This document shows, one piece after another, positions 1-8,599 of a DNA stretch of 12,302 nucleotides. The notes under the pieces are model-generated. The model searched no databases, had not been told where the DNA came from, and saw only the letters and a program-made list of their open reading frames with translations. Source of the DNA: an uncultured Rikenellaceae bacterium (GTDB lineage Bacteria > Bacteroidota > Bacteroidia > Bacteroidales > Rikenellaceae); contig CASDWR010000226.1 of NCBI GenBank assembly GCA_949284665.1, positions 1 to 12,302 on the forward strand, given 5' to 3'. The stretch's first letter is position 1. The number at the start of each line of letters is the position of its first letter. The position numbers and the translations under genes were made by a program.

Positions 1-722
1 CCCGTGACACTGCCTTTCCCTTCCGGCAACATCGTGCCTGCCATGGTGGAAGCGTCCTTGGTCAACAACAACGCCGTTTCATTCTCTTTATTATATAGGG
101 TACGATACTGCTCGGACGATCCGCCGGCATTGGCAAAAGGCAGCAACGTGGTTTGGAAAAATACGTCCTGCAGTGCGACCAGTTGATTTTCATATGCTCT
201 GGAGGTCGGGTCGAGTTGAGAGAGTGTCAACGACAAGGGCGTGATATCAGCGCCTTTGCCGATTGCGAAAACATTGTTTCTTGTTTGGCGATTGTCCAGC
301 GTGAGGGCTTGTTTACGAATTCCCTCACCGGTGACATTGCTTGCCAGTTGCAATACGCCCCCGATGTCGGCAAGCATCATCCCGCGGCACTGGACGGACA
401 CTTTTTGTCCCTTGCCGTAGTATTCGTTGGATGAACCCATGTCGATGTTGAGCAGAATGGCTCCCGTTTCGTCCTGAATGACGAGTTGACGCGCAAAGTT
501 GCCTTCAGCGTCGCTCGACGTTACGGTACCCTGCACGTAGATCTCATCCGAGATAACGGCATCGGGAGTGTACTCTTTCAGTTTGGAAATTGAAATCTGT
601 TCGCCGTATGGCTCGTATACGAAAACATCCTCTACAAACTCATTCTCTTCCAAACAGGAGAAGGTTAAAAATGAGATTGCCAATGCTGCGATACAGAAAT
701 AAAAGACTTTTATCCCGTTCAT
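1..722 (-). CDS. DUF5689 domain lipoprotein, 3' part missing at window edge
   Basis: An open frame runs without a stop from an ATG at 722-720 to the left edge, giving 240 full codons. The N-terminus (MNGIKVFYFC...) is a typical lipoprotein signal: a hydrophobic stretch followed by FLTFSC, with the acylated Cys at residue 23. Residues 43-130 match the DUF5689 pattern well: ISISKLKEYTPD, then I-VQGTVTSSDAEGNF, then QLVIQDETGAILLNID, then the YYGKGQKVSVQCRGM segment. This is an OB-fold-like domain found in Bacteroidota surface lipoproteins, often near SusC/SusD genes or exported nucleases and phosphatases. The molecular role is unknown, and it is probably an outer-membrane or surface protein. 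The gene is divergent from the phosphoesterase-SusCD unit, so it belongs to another transcript. The family call rests on visible motif similarity only. The missing C-terminal part could carry another domain. Confidence 0.85.
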   Translation of the reverse strand, partial: MNGIKVFYFCIAALAISFLTFSCLEENEFVEDVFVYEPYGEQISISKLKEYTPDAVISDEIYVQGTVTSSDAEGNFARQLVIQDETGAILLNIDMGSSNEYYGKGQKVSVQCRGMMLADIGGVLQLASNVTGEGIRKQALTLDNRQTRNNVFAIGKGADITPLSLTLSQLDPTSRAYENQLVALQDVFFQTTLLPFANAGGSSEQYRTLYNKENETALLLTKDASTMAGTMLPEGKGSVT

Positions 723-1206
723 AACTTTTAATAGTTGGCTTTGTTTGGTTCGTTGGTTCTGATCCGAACGGGTAGCCTCATGTCTCTCTGTAAAGAACCG
801 TTCCCGTAAAAAATCGATACCGACCTTTACGGCTCTTATCGCAGGACAATAATACTCTCTTTTTTTTAAACGAGCAAACATTTTTTAAAGTTTTTTTAAA
901 AAAAGAAGGGGGTCTCTCTTTTTTTTTGAAAAATTTGGTTTTGATGTCGCGAATTAATGAAATCTTAATAAAATTTTAATCTATGGAGATTACTTTTATC
1001 GCGGTTTTGATTCCGAACGGTAACACGAATGCAGCATCTGAGTCTCGAGAGATGTGATTGACGAAACGTCCGTGACAACGGAAAAGTTCCGATTTCTCTC
1101 CCGGTTTTGCGGAGCGATCTCGCTATTTCCGTACTGATGATCGTTGCAACATCCGCTCTCGTTGCTTGAACCGAGAAAATGCGAACTTTAAACAACAAGT
1201 TGATTG
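723..1206. other. Divergent intergenic region, A/T-rich core with small palindromes
   Basis: No credible gene lies here. Bases 860-935 are almost pure A/T runs, including a self-complementary T7A7 tract at about 890-903. From about 1000 the composition becomes mixed, with short symmetric motifs such as GTTGCAAC (1143-1150) and AGCGA-TC-TCGCT (about 1112-1123). The region must hold the start signals for the rightward phosphoesterase-SusCD unit, but no full TTG-N19-TAnnTTTG match was found on the plus strand. The closest is TTG at 1162-1164 with GAACTTTA at 1183-1190, which is weak. A promoter that depends on an activator would fit the poor consensus, but that is inference. Confidence 0.5.
847..878 (-). 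promoter_or_regulatory. Putative Bacteroidota promoter for the DUF5689 gene
   Basis: Read on the minus strand, TTTG (878-875) is followed by a 20-base spacer and TATTATTG (854-847). This is one mismatch from the TAnnTTTG -7 consensus, at the usual spacing. Transcription would begin near 840 and leave an untranslated leader of about 115-120 bases before the ATG at 722. No better candidate was seen on this strand. Confidence 0.5.
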
Positions 1207-2391
1207 ATGATGAGAAAACGTGTACCTGTTTTATTATTGTTATTGTGTACATCGGGTATTCTCTCTTGTGTCAGTGCACGTGAATCGGGCAGTGATTCCG
1301 ACGACACCGTCGCGAAAAAGCCAACCAGTACGAAAACCGACTCGTCGATGAGTTTTGTTCTGCTGGGTGATTTGCATTACGACAAGTTGGAGAATCACGA
1401 CATGGAGTGGTTGTCCCGGGAGAAGCCGGGTGATGTGCGCCAGGTGACAGTAACCTATGTGCCCAATACCGAGTTGAACTGGGACGGACTGATGTACAAT
1501 GTTCGTCAGGTGGTTCGGACTGAAAAGCCCCGAGTACGGGGAATCGTTCAAATCGGTGACCTTTCCGAAGGTCTTGCAGGTTCGGAAGAGTTGGCCGTAC
1601 AGATGGCCCATAGCGCCATCAATGCTGCCAAGGATACGAAAATGGGAGTACCGTGGTTGCTCGCCAAAGGGAACCACGATATTACCGGACCGGGAGCCAA
1701 AGAGGCATTCGTGGAGGTATATACTCCGTTTATCCGTGAGCAGTCGGGTGATCCCACCATTCAGAATGCTACGTATGCCTATCGGGATGGCGATGTCCTT
1801 TTCGTGTTCCTCGATCGGTGGGATTCGAAAGTCGACATAACGGATTTTGCACAGCGAACCCTCAGCGAATCGGATGCCAAGTATAAGTTTGTGGTGATGC
1901 ACGAACCGGTCATTCCGGTAACGGAACGCTGTTGGCATGTGTTCCGGAATGAAGACGAAAAGGCCGAACGTGAAGCATTTATGAAAGTGCTGGCTGAGAA
2001 TGGCGCGATTGTCCTGGCGGCACATTTACACCGTTATGCCGTAGTGAGACGCGAGACGGGATATGGCCCGATTGTTCAGGTTATGGTAGGAAGCGTCATC
2101 GGTAAGGAACGCCGTGGATTACCGACCTATGAAAGAACGCTCCGGGATTACGGTCCGCCCTTGGTGGATTTGGTTCCCTCCTATAAACCCGACAATGCAC
2201 AGGAACGCAAAGCAATACTTTCGGCCGAAGCGTTGCATGTTACCTATTATACGATGTGCGATCTGGCCGGTTATGCCGTGCTGAAAATCGACGACAAGAA
2301 AAATGAGGTGACACTGGACTATTATGCCGGGTTTGAACAAATGCCTTATGACAGAGTCAATCTTACAAAGCTTTGCAATCAATCCAATTAG
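1207..2391 (+). CDS. Calcineurin-like metallophosphoesterase lipoprotein
   Basis: The product is 394 residues with the full metal-ligand set of the calcineurin-like phosphoesterase fold: GDLHYD (54-59), GDLSE (117-121), GNHD (155-158), MHEP (231-234) and AHLHRY (272-277). The last is GHxH-like with Ala in place of Gly. Such enzymes bind two metal ions and hydrolyse phosphomonoesters or phosphodiesters. The N-terminus MMRKRVPVLLLLLCTSGILSC is a lipoprotein signal with the Cys at residue 21, followed by an acidic Ser/Asp/Thr-rich linker to about residue 47. The protein is therefore expected to be anchored on the periplasmic or outer side. The start lies in a TTG-ATG-ATG run at 1204-1212. ATG 1207 is chosen, ATG 1210 is equally possible, and TTG 1204 is less likely. 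The gene ends 56 bases before susC on the same strand, with no terminator between them, so co-transcription is likely. The substrate is unknown. Confidence 0.9.
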   Translation: MMRKRVPVLLLLLCTSGILSCVSARESGSDSDDTVAKKPTSTKTDSSMSFVLLGDLHYDKLENHDMEWLSREKPGDVRQVTVTYVPNTELNWDGLMYNVRQVVRTEKPRVRGIVQIGDLSEGLAGSEELAVQMAHSAINAAKDTKMGVPWLLAKGNHDITGPGAKEAFVEVYTPFIREQSGDPTIQNATYAYRDGDVLFVFLDRWDSKVDITDFAQRTLSESDAKYKFVVMHEPVIPVTERCWHVFRNEDEKAEREAFMKVLAENGAIVLAAHLHRYAVVRRETGYGPIVQVMVGSVIGKERRGLPTYERTLRDYGPPLVDLVPSYKPDNAQERKAILSAEALHVTYYTMCDLAGYAVLKIDDKKNEVTLDYYAGFEQMPYDRVNLTKLCNQSN

Positions 2392-2447
2392 AACGGGATA
2401 CGGTATAGAAAAAAGTCGTACCCACATTTCAAAAGCGATTCAAATTT

Positions 2448-5400
2448 ATGAAAAAAATAGTATTGATCCTTATAGCCGTTTTGAGTTCGGCGGTTTTATC
2501 GGCACAGGAGAAAACCTTGTCCGGCCGGGTGACCGAAAGCGATACCGGTGAACCGTTGATCGGTGTATCGGTATTGGTAAAGAACGGAAAAGGAAACGTG
2601 AAAGGAACGGCCACAGGGCCGGATGGAAAGTATTCGATCAAGATCGATAAGGAAGATACCGAAGTGACGTTCCAGTATATTGGTATGGAGTCTGTTACGC
2701 GTACTATCGGGAACAACCAGGTGATCAACGTAGTCATGAAAACCGAAACCCAGATGGTGGACAAGGTCGTGGTGATTGCCGGTGGTGGCAGTCGTGCCCG
2801 GCGTGCGTTGGAAGCTTCGCAGCAGAGTGTCGACGCCGAACAACTGATGGATGTCCGAACTCCGGATTTCGTATCTTCGCTTGCCGGTAAGGTAGCCGGT
2901 CTGGTGGTTAATCCTGCCGGACAAAACACCGGTTCGGCAAGTATCGTCTTGCGCGGTAACAGTTCTGCTACGGCTGACAACAATGCCATCTTCGTGGTGG
3001 ACGGTGTGATCATGGAAAACGGTGCCGTGGGTGGGGAATCCTCCTCGCTGGACTTTGGTAACGGCATGGGTGATATCAACCCCAACGACATCGCTTCGAT
3101 CGAGGTACTGAAAGGTCCGAATGCAACGGCACTTTACGGGTCCCGTGCTGCAAACGGCGTGATCATGATCACAACCAAACAGTCTTCCGGAACCGGTATC
3201 AAAGTCCATTTCCAGAACAGCACGATGTTCCAGCGGATCATCCAGTATCCCGAATATCAGAATACCTTCGGTGTGGGAATGGACCTCGATATCCAGACTT
3301 CCAATACCATGTATCTGCCGAACCCCAAAACCGGCAGCCGGTATCGCAGCTGGGGGCCGATGATGCTTGGCCAGCCCTATATCGCCATCGACGGCAAGGA
3401 ACGGGCATATCTTCCGCAACCGGATAACATCAAAGATTTCTATCAGTCTGCCAGTCTGATAACCAATGCTGTAACCATCGAAGGCGGTACTCGTGAGAAT
3501 AGCATGCGTCTTTCTTATACCAATTATTCCGGTAACAGCGTGGTAGAAGGCATGAATCAGAACAACAAACATACCATCGGACTCAACTTGAACAACAATT
3601 TCACCAAAGCGTTGACGTTGACGTCCCGTATTACCTTCATACACGATGATGTGAAAAACCGGCAGTATCTGAATGCCAACAACCGAAATCCGGTCAATGC
3701 CTATGTGCACATGGCAAGATCCACTTCGTTGGACGAGTTGCGCGATTATAAGGATGAGTTCGGTTACGAACAGTCCACCAACCGGAATACCTCCAATCCT
3801 TACTGGTTGATTAACGAAAATCCCACACATGATGTGCGTGATCGTCTTCAGGGGGCATTCAACCTTCGCTACAAATTGCCGTGGAATATTACGTTGGCCG
3901 GACGTGCCGGTGTGGAATTTTATTGGATGCAAGGTACGCTTTTCCAAAATCTGGGCGGCTTCTATGATCCGGCAGGTCGTGTGGAAGAGTTTACCGAGTT
4001 TTTCAACAGCATTACCCTCGAAGGTACGGCTACGTGGAACAAGAATTTCGGCGATACGTTCAGTGTGACGGCTATGGCCGGTGCTTCCACGAACACTCGG
4101 TCAAGGGATAAGCGTACACAAACCGTGATTGGACTGGTTCAGCCCGATTTTATCCACATATCCAATACAACCGATAAGATTACCCCGGTACAAGATATGT
4201 ACAAACGGGCCACCAATTCGGTGTATGGTTCGGTCTCTCTCGGATACAAGGGAATGCTTTATTTGAATGCTACGGCCCGGAACGACTGGTCATCGACGTT
4301 GCCGCTTGACAATTGTTCCTTCTTCTATCCTTCGATCGGAACCAGTTTCCTCTTTTCGGAATTGCTCAAAGGGGCAATAAATCCCAATGTATTGACATCC
4401 GGTAAGCTGCGCTTCTCTTATGCTATGGTCGGTAATGACACCGCACCTTACCGTATCGCTCAAACCTACGCTATCGGAGGTGTTTTCAATGGCGTACCTT
4501 ACGGTTCGGTTTCGACGACGATGAACAATCCCGAACTGAAACCAGAAATCACGCAGAGTTGGGAAGCCGGATTGGAAATGTCGCTTTTCAGAGACCGGTT
4601 GAGTTTCGACGTGACATGGTACAAGGCATCGACTTATAACCAAATCGTACAGGCATCTGTTTCGCCTACAAGCGGTTATCAGCGGCGTTATTTCAATGCC
4701 GGTGAGATTCGCAACTCGGGTCTTGAAGTAAGTTTCCATGCGACACCCGTGCGTAAAAGGAATTTTTCTTGGAGTACGGATATAAATTTTGCGAAAAACA
4801 ATTCGATGGTTGTCAGCCTTCTCGAAGAGTATAACGTAAACAGCCTGACGCTTTACAGTACATCCAATACATCGGTAAATGTCGAAGTGGGTCAGCCGTA
4901 CGGTTATATCCGAGGTGTAGGCGTTCTGCGGAACGAGGCGGGTCAGATGATTATGGCTGACGGAGCTTCGCCGAGTGATTTCGAACAGGTGCCCAATATG
5001 GGATTCGGAACTTCGAGTCCCGACTGGATGCTCGGATATAACAATATGTTCCAATGGAAGGGGATATCACTTTCATTCCTGGTCGATGTTCGTTTTGGAG
5101 GTATCATATATTGCAACACTTTCTCGAAAATGATGACCAATGGTATGACCACCGTTAATTATGACGGTCGTGTGGGATATGCTCTTTCGAAACAAGTGTA
5201 CAACGAAAACGATGAGGAGATGACACACGGTATCCAATGGGCCAATGCCGTTCAGCGCGTATATGCCGAGGATGGAGTTACGGTGATCGGATATAAACCT
5301 GTGACGAAATATTTCACTCCGTCCGGATACGAATACACAAGAAGTTCGATCAACGAGTTCTCGGTGTTCGATGCGACCTATGTAAAACTTCGTGAGGTGA

Positions 5401-5621
5401 CGTTGGGCTATACGTTACCGGCCGCTTGGGTTCGTAAGACTCCGTTCTCGAATGTGCGTTTTTCTCTGGTAGGACGTAACCTTTGGAATATCTATCAGGA
5501 TACTCCTCGTGGTGTGGATCCCGAATCAGCTGCAACGTCCGGTAACGGTCGGGGTATTGAGAACGGGTCGCTTCCTCCTATAGCCACGTATGGTTTTAAT
5601 ATCAGTTTCTCATTACAGTAA
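2448..5621 (+). CDS. SusC/RagA-family TonB-dependent outer-membrane transporter
   Basis: The product is 1057 residues, normal for SusC. In order: a cleavable signal peptide (1-19, ending VLSA before QE), a carboxypeptidase-regulatory-like beta-sandwich domain (about 23-100, with SGRVTESDTGEPLIGVSVLV and the GPDGKYSI turn), a TonB-box-like segment VDKVVVIAG (104-112), the plug (about 118-245, with LAGKVAGLVV, LRGNSS, FVVDGV and the signature LKGPNATALYGSRAANG), then a long beta-barrel ending in the aromatic outer-membrane terminus FNISFSLQ. It would import a bound oligomer through the outer membrane with energy from TonB-ExbBD, with the SusD-like protein encoded next door acting as the lid. 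There is no N-terminal STN domain, which argues against signalling to an anti-sigma factor. The start has an A/T-rich leader (CAAATTT before ATG) and no Shine-Dalgarno, as is usual in this phylum. The ligand cannot be read from the sequence. Confidence 0.97.
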   Translation: MKKIVLILIAVLSSAVLSAQEKTLSGRVTESDTGEPLIGVSVLVKNGKGNVKGTATGPDGKYSIKIDKEDTEVTFQYIGMESVTRTIGNNQVINVVMKTETQMVDKVVVIAGGGSRARRALEASQQSVDAEQLMDVRTPDFVSSLAGKVAGLVVNPAGQNTGSASIVLRGNSSATADNNAIFVVDGVIMENGAVGGESSSLDFGNGMGDINPNDIASIEVLKGPNATALYGSRAANGVIMITTKQSSGTGIKVHFQNSTMFQRIIQYPEYQNTFGVGMDLDIQTSNTMYLPNPKTGSRYRSWGPMMLGQPYIAIDGKERAYLPQPDNIKDFYQSASLITNAVTIEGGTRENSMRLSYTNYSGNSVVEGMNQNNKHTIGLNLNNNFTKALTLTSRITFIHDDVKNRQYLNANNRNPVNAYVHMARSTSLDELRDYKDEFGYEQSTNRNTSNPYWLINENPTHDVRDRLQGAFNLRYKLPWNITLAGRAGVEFYWMQGTLFQNLGGFYDPAGRVEEFTEFFNSITLEGTATWNKNFGDTFSVTAMAGASTNTRSRDKRTQTVIGLVQPDFIHISNTTDKITPVQDMYKRATNSVYGSVSLGYKGMLYLNATARNDWSSTLPLDNCSFFYPSIGTSFLFSELLKGAINPNVLTSGKLRFSYAMVGNDTAPYRIAQTYAIGGVFNGVPYGSVSTTMNNPELKPEITQSWEAGLEMSLFRDRLSFDVTWYKASTYNQIVQASVSPTSGYQRRYFNAGEIRNSGLEVSFHATPVRKRNFSWSTDINFAKNNSMVVSLLEEYNVNSLTLYSTSNTSVNVEVGQPYGYIRGVGVLRNEAGQMIMADGASPSDFEQVPNMGFGTSSPDWMLGYNNMFQWKGISLSFLVDVRFGGIIYCNTFSKMMTNGMTTVNYDGRVGYALSKQVYNENDEEMTHGIQWANAVQRVYAEDGVTVIGYKPVTKYFTPSGYEYTRSSINEFSVFDATYVKLREVTLGYTLPAAWVRKTPFSNVRFSLVGRNLWNIYQDTPRGVDPESAATSGNGRGIENGSLPPIATYGFNISFSLQ

Positions 5622-5626
5622 ACAAT

Positions 5627-5633
5627 GGAGGAG
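5627..5633 (+). promoter_or_regulatory. Strong Shine-Dalgarno sequence deciding the susD-like start
   Basis: GGAGGAG lies nine bases ahead of ATG 5643 and just after the susC-like stop codon (5619-5621). It overlaps the alternative start at 5625, which therefore is probably not used. The other genes in the window have no comparable site. Confidence 0.6.
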
Positions 5634-5642
5634 ATCAATATT

Positions 5643-7376
5643 ATGAAAAGGAAAAATATATGTTTCCCGGTTTTTGTGCTGGCTGCGCTGCTGGGCCTGT
5701 ACTCGTGTACCCGTAATTTCGAAGAACTCGGGAAAAATCCCAATCAGATAGAAAAACCTACTCCCGATCTGTTGCTGGCATCGTCGGTACGAAATGCGAT
5801 GGACTTTTACGGAGGAGATTTCAATCGGGTGGTAATGTTCAATTATACGCAACATTTTGCCGGATTCCAGGGCGATTTCCAGCGCTATGCTTCGGATGTG
5901 ACCACATTGAACAACTATTGGCGTGATGCATGGATGCCGGTGAAGGATATTCATGAAGTCATCGAGATATATGGGGATGATCAGGCCTACCACAACCGTG
6001 TGCTGATTGCTCGTATCTGGAAGATCTACCTGCTTTCACAGATTGCCGCCATCTGGGGACCGATCCCTTATGAAAATGGACTGGACGGGAAAATCGTGAT
6101 TCCGTACAATCGTGAACAGGATCTCTATTACATGATGCTCGACGATCTGAAAGAGTGTGCGGAAGGTTTGGACCCCGAGGGTGACTACTATACGAAAGAT
6201 CTGCTTTTGGGCACTCAAATTTCGGACAATGTGACCATGGCATCCGACATTGTCAAATGGAAAAAATTCGCCAATTCGTTGCGGTTGCGGCTTGCCATGC
6301 GAATTTCGAACAGTGCTCCCGATGGTGATCCGGTAAAGGCACAGGAAGTGGTTGAAGAGGTGTTCCAGCAGGAAGACTTGACCATTACGTCCGATGACGA
6401 AACTGTTGCATGCAAATGGGGTGGTAATATCACTACTCAGGGAGGGGATGTCAACCCTCTCTATGAGCGTGCTATTTACAATAAATTGGCTAACCTCGGA
6501 TCGTTGCCGGTATTCGGTGAGACGGCAGTCTACCATATGAAACCTTACGGTGATCCGCGCCTTCCGATCTATGCCGAACCCGTTGTACAGAAAAAGGTGG
6601 ATGGAACGGTTCCAGTACATGCCGGTGAGTATTTTGGCGATACCAATTCATACGGTGGGTATGGAGGTAACAGTGGTATCGAGGTGAGTGCGGACCAGCG
6701 GATTCACAGCGGATTGACCCGAGAGGATTATTCTCCGATCGGTTCCCGCTTTACGGCTGCCGATGCCGAGTTCATATTCCTCTCCTGTGCCGAGGTTTGC
6801 TTTTTGAAGGCGGAGGCCCGGTTGCTGGGATGGGGCAATACCTCTTCTAAAAGTGCGGAAGACTATTATTATGAGGGGATTCGGGCGTCGATGAGCCATT
6901 ATGATATTCTGGAGTCGGATGTGGCTGCTTATCTCGAAACTCCGGGGATCAAGTGGGGTACCGCTACCAAAACGACCAACGATCTCGGCGAAGACATTTC
7001 AGCTCAATTCATGGATTGGTTGAAACTTTGCAGCAGCATCGTGGGACAGAATGATTTCCGTCATCAGATCGTTATGCAGCATTGGCTCGCTATTCCCAAT
7101 CAGGGCGTAGATGCATGGACGTTGATGCGTCGTACGCAGGAGTTGCAGTTCGAACCCTGTTTCTCGCCCCCCGACGGTACTTACCGTTATCTGCCGTACC
7201 GTCTCGAATATCCGGTCAACGAAATTCAATACAACGGTCCCGAAGTGGAGAAAGCGATCAACAGTTACCTCACTCCGAGGGGAATTTTCCGCGGAAACGA
7301 CATGTATGTAAAATTGTGGTTTGCCCTGCCCAACAAGGCGATTGACGGCATTCCCAATCCGACAGATTATCTCTAA
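5643..7376 (+). CDS. SusD/RagB-family outer-membrane lipoprotein (SusD-like_2 type)
   Basis: The product is 577 residues from ATG 5643. The signal is MKRKNICFPVFVLAALLGLY-SC with the lipid-anchored Cys at residue 22, then NFEELGKNPN, the usual beginning of this family. The helical TPR-like core carries the SusD-like_2 hallmark WKKFANSLRLRLAMRIS (206-222). The C-terminal part has YPVNE followed by a short loop and a late LWF segment, also typical. It sits on the cell surface and binds ligand for the SusC encoded just upstream. An in-frame ATG at 5625 would add MEEINI in front of the signal peptide. ATG 5643 is preferred because it restores a normal signal and has GGAGGAG (5627-5633) nine bases upstream. 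The gap after susC is 21 bases, so translation is probably coupled within one operon. The family call is secure; the ligand is unknown. Confidence 0.95.
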   Translation: MKRKNICFPVFVLAALLGLYSCTRNFEELGKNPNQIEKPTPDLLLASSVRNAMDFYGGDFNRVVMFNYTQHFAGFQGDFQRYASDVTTLNNYWRDAWMPVKDIHEVIEIYGDDQAYHNRVLIARIWKIYLLSQIAAIWGPIPYENGLDGKIVIPYNREQDLYYMMLDDLKECAEGLDPEGDYYTKDLLLGTQISDNVTMASDIVKWKKFANSLRLRLAMRISNSAPDGDPVKAQEVVEEVFQQEDLTITSDDETVACKWGGNITTQGGDVNPLYERAIYNKLANLGSLPVFGETAVYHMKPYGDPRLPIYAEPVVQKKVDGTVPVHAGEYFGDTNSYGGYGGNSGIEVSADQRIHSGLTREDYSPIGSRFTAADAEFIFLSCAEVCFLKAEARLLGWGNTSSKSAEDYYYEGIRASMSHYDILESDVAAYLETPGIKWGTATKTTNDLGEDISAQFMDWLKLCSSIVGQNDFRHQIVMQHWLAIPNQGVDAWTLMRRTQELQFEPCFSPPDGTYRYLPYRLEYPVNEIQYNGPEVEKAINSYLTPRGIFRGNDMYVKLWFALPNKAIDGIPNPTDYL

Positions 7377-7405
7377 ACAAACAGATTCGGTATTAAAGAA
7401 AGATT

Positions 7406-8533
7406 ATGAAAAGAATATTGAATATTTCGACATTGGCCGTCGTTGTCGCAGCAGTCTTGTCCGCTTGTAAAACCAACGAATATCTGCCGCCCGACTGGGC
7501 TTATCCCATTCCTCAGACGACACTCGATCGGAGTGCCAATCTCGGAGCCTATTATACGATGCGGACGACCCAGGCTTGGGCCGAAGGAATCAAGGATACT
7601 CCGTTGCTGAACATCGTGTCGGAGGAGGGTGAAGAGCCTCAGACCGTCGTTTATACGACCAATCTGAACGGCATTATGACCCAGCAATGCAAATGGGCGG
7701 ATCAGGCCGGCATCGATTTTTTCATCTTCCCTTGGAACGCTACGGCCGAAAATCGGGAATTGATGGATATTTATCTCTACTATCGGGAGATTGATAACCC
7801 GAATGTGAAAGTGGTTTTCAACTACTCATTCGGTCATCTCTCGCTTGGTGCGGAAAAACAACTCGTTGATTTTGGAGAGGCCTTCGATCAGTTGGTTGCT
7901 GAATTCAAAACGTTGTACACGGACTATTTCAGTCAGGATTTTTACTATCGTCTTCCGGATGGTCGGCCGGTAATTCTGTTCCCCGGAACGGTAAACGAGA
8001 ATGTTGATTTCTCGCTTTTCATCGGAGCATTCCGGCAGGCCATGAGTGAGTTTACTGTCGAGTTGCAGGAGGCGGACCCGTCGATCCCTTCGTCGGTTAT
8101 GGATTTCTATATCATCGGTGAAGTGTCCGGCAACTGGCTACCGCCGCAGCGTAATGAAAGTGTGTCAAAGTATCTGGATGGGAATTTCGTTAAGCAATGG
8201 TATCCGACACGATATTACGAACGCTGGTATGCATTCTATTCCTATACGGATATGGCGTGGGAAAACTGGAGGAATTACAGTGCCAACTGGGGCAACGATT
8301 TCGTGCCGTGTATTTTCCCGGAATATTACGTGACCGAAAGCGGTTCGCGTTCCATTGAACGTACGGAGGATAATTATGTCAGTTTCTGCAATGTCGCAAA
8401 ACGCAATATCGGAAGCAATTATGTGGTGATTATCAATTCGTGGAACGAATTCGAGACCGGATCGGCTCTCGAACCTGCCCTCGAATATGGAGAACGTTAT
8501 CTCGACATTACTCGCGAGCAATTCAAGAAATAA
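7406..8533 (+). CDS. GH99/WbsX-like (GH71-99 group) TIM-barrel lipoprotein
   Basis: The product is 375 residues, of about the size of a single TIM-barrel domain. MKRILNISTLAVVVAAVLSAC is a lipoprotein signal (LSAC, Cys 21). The body resembles glycoside hydrolase family 99 and the related WbsX-like domain: LGAYYTM near the start (47-52), KWADQAGIDFFIFPWN (96-111, early strand-helix), FPEYYVTES (304-312), and the C-terminal INSWNEFETGSALEP (343-357) followed by YGERYLDITREQF. GH99 enzymes are endo-acting alpha-mannosidases/mannanases. In those enzymes the last motif is roughly NEWHEGTxIEP with two catalytic Glu; here it is NEFETGSALEP, so the second Glu position is Thr 351 and Glu 350 lies next to it. 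Activity on alpha-mannosides is possible but unproven. It is the last gene of the unit, 29 bases after the susD-like gene, and a strong terminator follows. It probably acts at the cell surface or in the periplasm on glycan handled by the SusCD pair. Confidence 0.75.
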   Translation: MKRILNISTLAVVVAAVLSACKTNEYLPPDWAYPIPQTTLDRSANLGAYYTMRTTQAWAEGIKDTPLLNIVSEEGEEPQTVVYTTNLNGIMTQQCKWADQAGIDFFIFPWNATAENRELMDIYLYYREIDNPNVKVVFNYSFGHLSLGAEKQLVDFGEAFDQLVAEFKTLYTDYFSQDFYYRLPDGRPVILFPGTVNENVDFSLFIGAFRQAMSEFTVELQEADPSIPSSVMDFYIIGEVSGNWLPPQRNESVSKYLDGNFVKQWYPTRYYERWYAFYSYTDMAWENWRNYSANWGNDFVPCIFPEYYVTESGSRSIERTEDNYVSFCNVAKRNIGSNYVVIINSWNEFETGSALEPALEYGERYLDITREQFKK

Positions 8534-8564
8534 TCGATCGAGATTATCAGTCAATGTCAGTCGG

Positions 8565-8599
8565 AGCGCTGTCCGTTTTAAGCGGACAGCGCTTTTTTT
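8565..8599 (+). terminator. Intrinsic terminator of the phosphoesterase-SusCD-GH99-like unit
   Basis: A perfect 11-base-pair stem, AGCGCTGTCCG (8565-8575) with CGGACAGCGCT (8583-8593), encloses a 7-base loop. The last stem base starts a run of seven T (8593-8599). It lies 31 bases after the last stop codon and has a T-run only on the plus-strand side, so it is one-directional. Confidence 0.93.

Noticed and set aside
2441..2448. TAAATTTG on the minus strand at the susC-like start, possible antisense RNA promoter as in DonS-type systems
   Set aside because: No TTG at the -33 position, and the A/T-rich start region makes a chance match likely.
2496..3947. Long open frame (483 codons) on the minus strand inside the SusC-like gene
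   Set aside because: Fully antisense to a clear SusC; the translation has no family features and is a by-product of codon bias. The same holds for minus-strand frames at 1240-2025 and 4290-5054.
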